Assembly: GCF_003576645.1 (NCBI RefSeq)
Contig: NC_044922.1
Coordinates: 16,451,839-16,515,838 of the forward strand
From: Ipomoea triloba
Taxonomy: Eukaryota; Streptophyta; Magnoliopsida; Solanales; Convolvulaceae
Length of the DNA: 64,000 nt
Direction of reading: 5' to 3'
Shown here: piece by piece, positions 61,191 through 64,000 of the stretch
How the letters are laid out: each line of letters starts with the position of its first letter
Position numbering within the stretch: the stretch's first letter is position 1
The notes under the pieces: model-generated
Told to the model about the DNA's origin: nothing
Database searches by the model: none
What the model saw: only the letters and a program-made list of their open reading frames with translations
Position numbers and translations under genes: made by a program

Positions 61191-61254
61191 TTGGTTCTGC
61201 TATCAGTTTGTAGTAGTGCATTTGGAGATTAAAATTTAAAAAATAAGAGTGTCA

Positions 61255-61495
61255 AGTATCTTACTGTTTGATAGCATTACTATTATTTTTTATAATAAAA
61301 ATTTTAGGTACGAGTCATATATCAATCAGAGTTTACATAACAATATATACATATTTTGATATACCTTTATTCACAGTCTAAACTAGGGTGGGAAGAAAAA
61401 GATCCAAGAAAACAAAATCAACTCAAATCACACAAGAGAGTTAAATCGCACTAATAAGAAACTCTGTGCAAAGAGTTTGATTGAGATGATGTTAT
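61255..61495. repeat. Direct repeat shared with 63795-64000
   Basis: About 200-240 bp including AAAAAGATCCAAGAAAACAA and GAGTTAAATCGCACTAATAA. The second copy runs off the window. Could be part of a retroelement or a simple duplication. Confidence 0.7.
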
Positions 61496-61768
61496 AAACT
61501 ATTTTATTATTACACAAATAGTTTTCACATTTAGGTTGATTTACCTCCATGTGGTCATTTACAGGCTAGAGTCACAAGACGGGTTTACCGAATACACACC
61601 CTTGAATAGTGAGTAGTGACTACGGATTTTCCTCGTCACACAAAAGTTTGTTAATCTTATATATGACCATACTGTTTAAAAAAGTATTTATAAATGACAT
61701 AATAAATATAATAACAATAAAAAGAAAAACAAAACTAACTTTCATTTTTTTAAAAATCTATTAAATTA

Positions 61769-62214
61769 GGGAAAAGGGTCAAATAAGCCCTCCAACTTTA
61801 CCTAAGGAGTCAATTAGGCCCCTGAACATTTTAAAGTAGCAATTAAACCCATCAACATTGTATTTTGATGCAAAAAAGTCCATAAACCTGTTAATGACCT
61901 GTGATCACAGGTCACTAGGATTCCGGTCAAATTTTCAGCACCCATATTCCGGCACAAAAGTCAAGGGCGACCGTTCGACGGTCGCCGGTGACTCACTGGA
62001 GAAGGCAACCACTGGGTTTTGTGCCGGAATATAGCCTGAGTGTGCCGAAAATTTGACCGGAATCTTAATGACCTGTGATCACAGGTCATTAATAGGCTTA
62101 TGGACTTTTTTGCATCAAAATATAATGTTGATGGGTTTAATTGCTACTTTAAAATGTTCAGGGGCCTAATTGACTCCTTAGGTAAAGTTGGAGGGCTTAT
62201 TTGACCCTTTTCCC
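61769..62214. mobile_element. MULE-type foldback element with long inverted repeats
   Basis: Left GGGAAAAGGGTCAAATAAGC and right GCTTATTTGACCCTTTTCCC open inverted repeats that extend about 170 bp inward. Both arms hold a GACCTGTGATCACAGGTC palindrome. The 9-bp flanks ATTAAATTA at 61760-61768 and 62215-62223 are identical, typical of Mutator-like elements. No coding sequence. Confidence 0.95.
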
Positions 62215-62223
62215 ATTAAATTA

Positions 62224-62860
62224 TTATTTGTTATACCTTTAATCGTTGTGAATATTTTCTGACCAAAAAAAAAAGTAAAATTTTAAAATATCAAATTGTC
62301 TTAAATTAACATTAAAATAATAAAAAATTGTAATAAATATGTAACAATAATAGAATAATTGTGACACTACACACTAATCATAAAATTTTCTCCGAAATAA
62401 CGATGCTTTAATTGATATTTGTTAGCGACAAAATTATCAACGCGTGGACCCCTTAGACAATGACCTAAGGCATGGAATGAAAGTTTACGTACTAAGAAAT
62501 GGGCATAGAAGGTTCCATAACTAAGAAATGGACAACCATACTTAAACTCATATTGATTAAACTAAAATTAAAAATGTCACAATAAAAAATAAATGAAATT
62601 TAAAAAGGAGTTAATAATATTTTAAATATAATGATTTTCTCACTTTTGATCATTAGTTTTTTTTTTTTTTTGAAAACATCATTAGTTTTATAATCATTCA
62701 ATTTTAATTTTCAAAGTATTGACATCTTCCTACTTTTGATACTCTTGATAAATTTTCGTCAGTTGTAATTCGAGACAAAGACAAAAACATAATTTCATTA
62801 TCTAATCCCTTATCAAATAGTAAACACATTAGTTAGTACATGGGACATGAAAAATGTTAA
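62224..62860. other. Intergenic sequence, partly paralogous to 58690-58815
   Basis: GCATAGAAGGTTCCATAACT and ACTTTTGATACTCTTGATAA recur at 58700-58760. Provides the empty site for the MULE at 58816. No gene seen. Confidence 0.6.
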
Positions 62861-62864
62861 GTTA

Positions 62865-63222
62865 CAATATGTAAATACAGTATGCAAAAACACCAAGAGT
62901 TGAGTTAATTTTCTTGTTCTGGTCTAAACTTGATTTTGTGCCTGACAAAACACCAATGAATGAATTTTCCTTGGATATATATCCCCAAGAGGGACAAAAA
63001 ACAGCGTAGATGAAACAAAAACTGAGTTGCAAACAATAAACAACTAAGTATTTTCTTTCGCAGTAAAACATGACCGCATTCACATTGTCCTTGATTATCA
63101 GCAATGACTTAACATTAGCATTTTTGTCCCTTGTAGACCTGCCACCCGACATTCTAGGCGATCCATCTGATATTTCATCCTCTGACATAATACCTAGCGT
63201 GAAAAGTAGCCAAATGTACATA
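62865..63222 (-). pseudogene. Decayed AGO last exon with open 3' extension
   Basis: On - an uninterrupted 119-codon frame includes MSEDEISDGSPRMSGGRSTR, DKNANVKSLLIIKDNVNAVM and FYC, then continues because the stop codon TGA became CGA. The downstream residues are translated 3' flank. With no splice acceptor or upstream exons here, it is a pseudogene fragment rather than a gene. Confidence 0.88.
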
Positions 63223-63229
63223 TCGATTT

Positions 63230-63490
63230 CCAGCTGGCACCACTCCTACCTGCCTAGCAAGCACGTATGATGCACGCTCCTATTGGGTAGGTAGTGTGCA
63301 CCCACACACTCATCATTCACTTTTTTTATGCACCATGTGCATTAAAAAATAAAAAATAAATAAAACAGTGAATCATGAGTGTGTGGGTGCACGCTACCTA
63401 CCTAATAGGAGCATGCATCGTGCATGCTTGCTTGCTAGGCTTGTAGGAGCGGCACCAGCTAGCAATCGATCATTTCCTCTTTTCCTTCAT
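63230..63490. repeat. Head-to-head pair of X modules
   Basis: The plus-oriented copy at 63230-63312 (CACCACTCCTACCTGCCTAG) and the minus-oriented copy at 63375-63490 form an inverted repeat with a spacer of about 60 bp. It is the only + copy seen in the right flank. Confidence 0.8.
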
Positions 63491-63618
63491 TCAAAGATGG
63501 GAAAAAAAATCTTAAGGGTTACAGGAAAACATGAACAAATAGAATTGGAAACAAAACTTAAAGCAAAAAGTATAGAAAAAATAATGAAAATTTACTTAAA
63601 CATAAAGACATGCACGTC

Positions 63619-63800
63619 AATAACCACCACTTTGTAACCATGTTCCACTATCTAATCTTAGGATCAACTAGAGATTCATGTTGAAATTGTTGATATTTTA
63701 GTTGTAAGAGAAAGAAATACAAAAGTTCATTTATTAATCTAAATTATCATGTCAATATAAATCTAGGAATTACGTCCTAAGGTGGAAGGACATGAGCATC
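63619..63800 (-). pseudogene. Decayed AGO exon 10 and exon 9 end
   Basis: On -, about 63795-63755 ends exon 9 (GCTATTGATGCTCATGTCCT, TCCACCTTAGG) and 63700-63619 is exon 10 (TTGATCCTAAGATTAGATAG). The intron between is kept. Confidence 0.8.
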
Positions 63801-64000
63801 AATAGCATTACTATTATTTTCTATAATGAAAGTTTTAAGTATAAATCATATCCCAATCAGAATTAACATAATAATGCATATTTTGATATACCTTTTTTCA
63901 TAGTCTACACTAGGGTAGGTAAGAAAAAGATCCAAGAAAACAAAATCAACTCAAATCACACAAAAGAGTTAAATCGCACTAATAAAAAACTTTGTGCAAA

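Noticed and set aside
62862..63221. A short intact AGO-like gene
   Set aside because: Only the last exon is present, the stop is mutated, and the remaining residues are translated 3' flank.

Overview
This window is AT-rich, intron-containing plant nuclear DNA, most likely from a eudicot; I cannot name the species. It holds one intact protein-coding gene: a 22-exon ARGONAUTE of the AGO5 clade on the + strand (ATG 29025, stop 34551). My exon model keeps one open frame of 2910 nt (969 aa), with N, PAZ, MID and PIWI domains and the Asp-Asp-His slicer residues present. Nearly everything else is repeats, mobile elements and broken pieces of ARGONAUTE genes.

Left flank (1-28.9 kb). A degenerate repeat of about 190 bp occurs in runs, interleaved with decayed ARGONAUTE exons (exons 2, 8, 9, 10, 11 and 13 of my model) in sense orientation but in scrambled order. 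Introns are retained, so these came from genomic DNA copies and not from mRNA. Segments are themselves duplicated (about 1.95-4.45 kb with 16.1-19.2 kb; 5.9-8.8 kb with 26.0-29.7 kb). The second pair includes a copy of the AGO5 promoter, leader and intron 1 that lacks exon 1. A CACTA-type element end lies at 1-537. A 4.87-kb Helitron (20244-25112) carrying an RPA1-like remnant interrupts one repeat run.

Gene core (28.5-34.7 kb). The AGO5 leader is matched by a perfect 49-bp inverted repeat just upstream of its TATA box. The last intron/exon junction carries an 86-bp tandem duplication that gives two 3' splice sites, one leading to a premature stop. Intron 8 appears to use a GC donor.

Right flank (34.7-64 kb). 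A belt of foldback and nested MULE, MITE, LINE and CACTA pieces (34.9-42 kb) leads into a tandem array (43.7-58.2 kb). The array is built from ARGONAUTE fragments on the - strand: 20 copies of a roughly 62-bp piece of exon 10 (22 with two outliers to 63.7 kb) and, counting the whole right flank, nine copies of the last-exon region. They are fused to a shared ~100-bp module (called X here) and to a GC-rich element full of CCTAGG. Fragments on both sides therefore point toward the intact gene, making the locus a giant, imperfect inverted repeat centred on AGO5. The notable hypothesis is that an RNA-silencing effector gene sits inside self-homologous sense and antisense sequence that could yield small RNAs against it; this is inference and needs small-RNA data.

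All intervals for decayed repeats are approximate (about 10-50 bp). The AGO5 exon borders, the Helitron ends and the MULE ends were read base by base.
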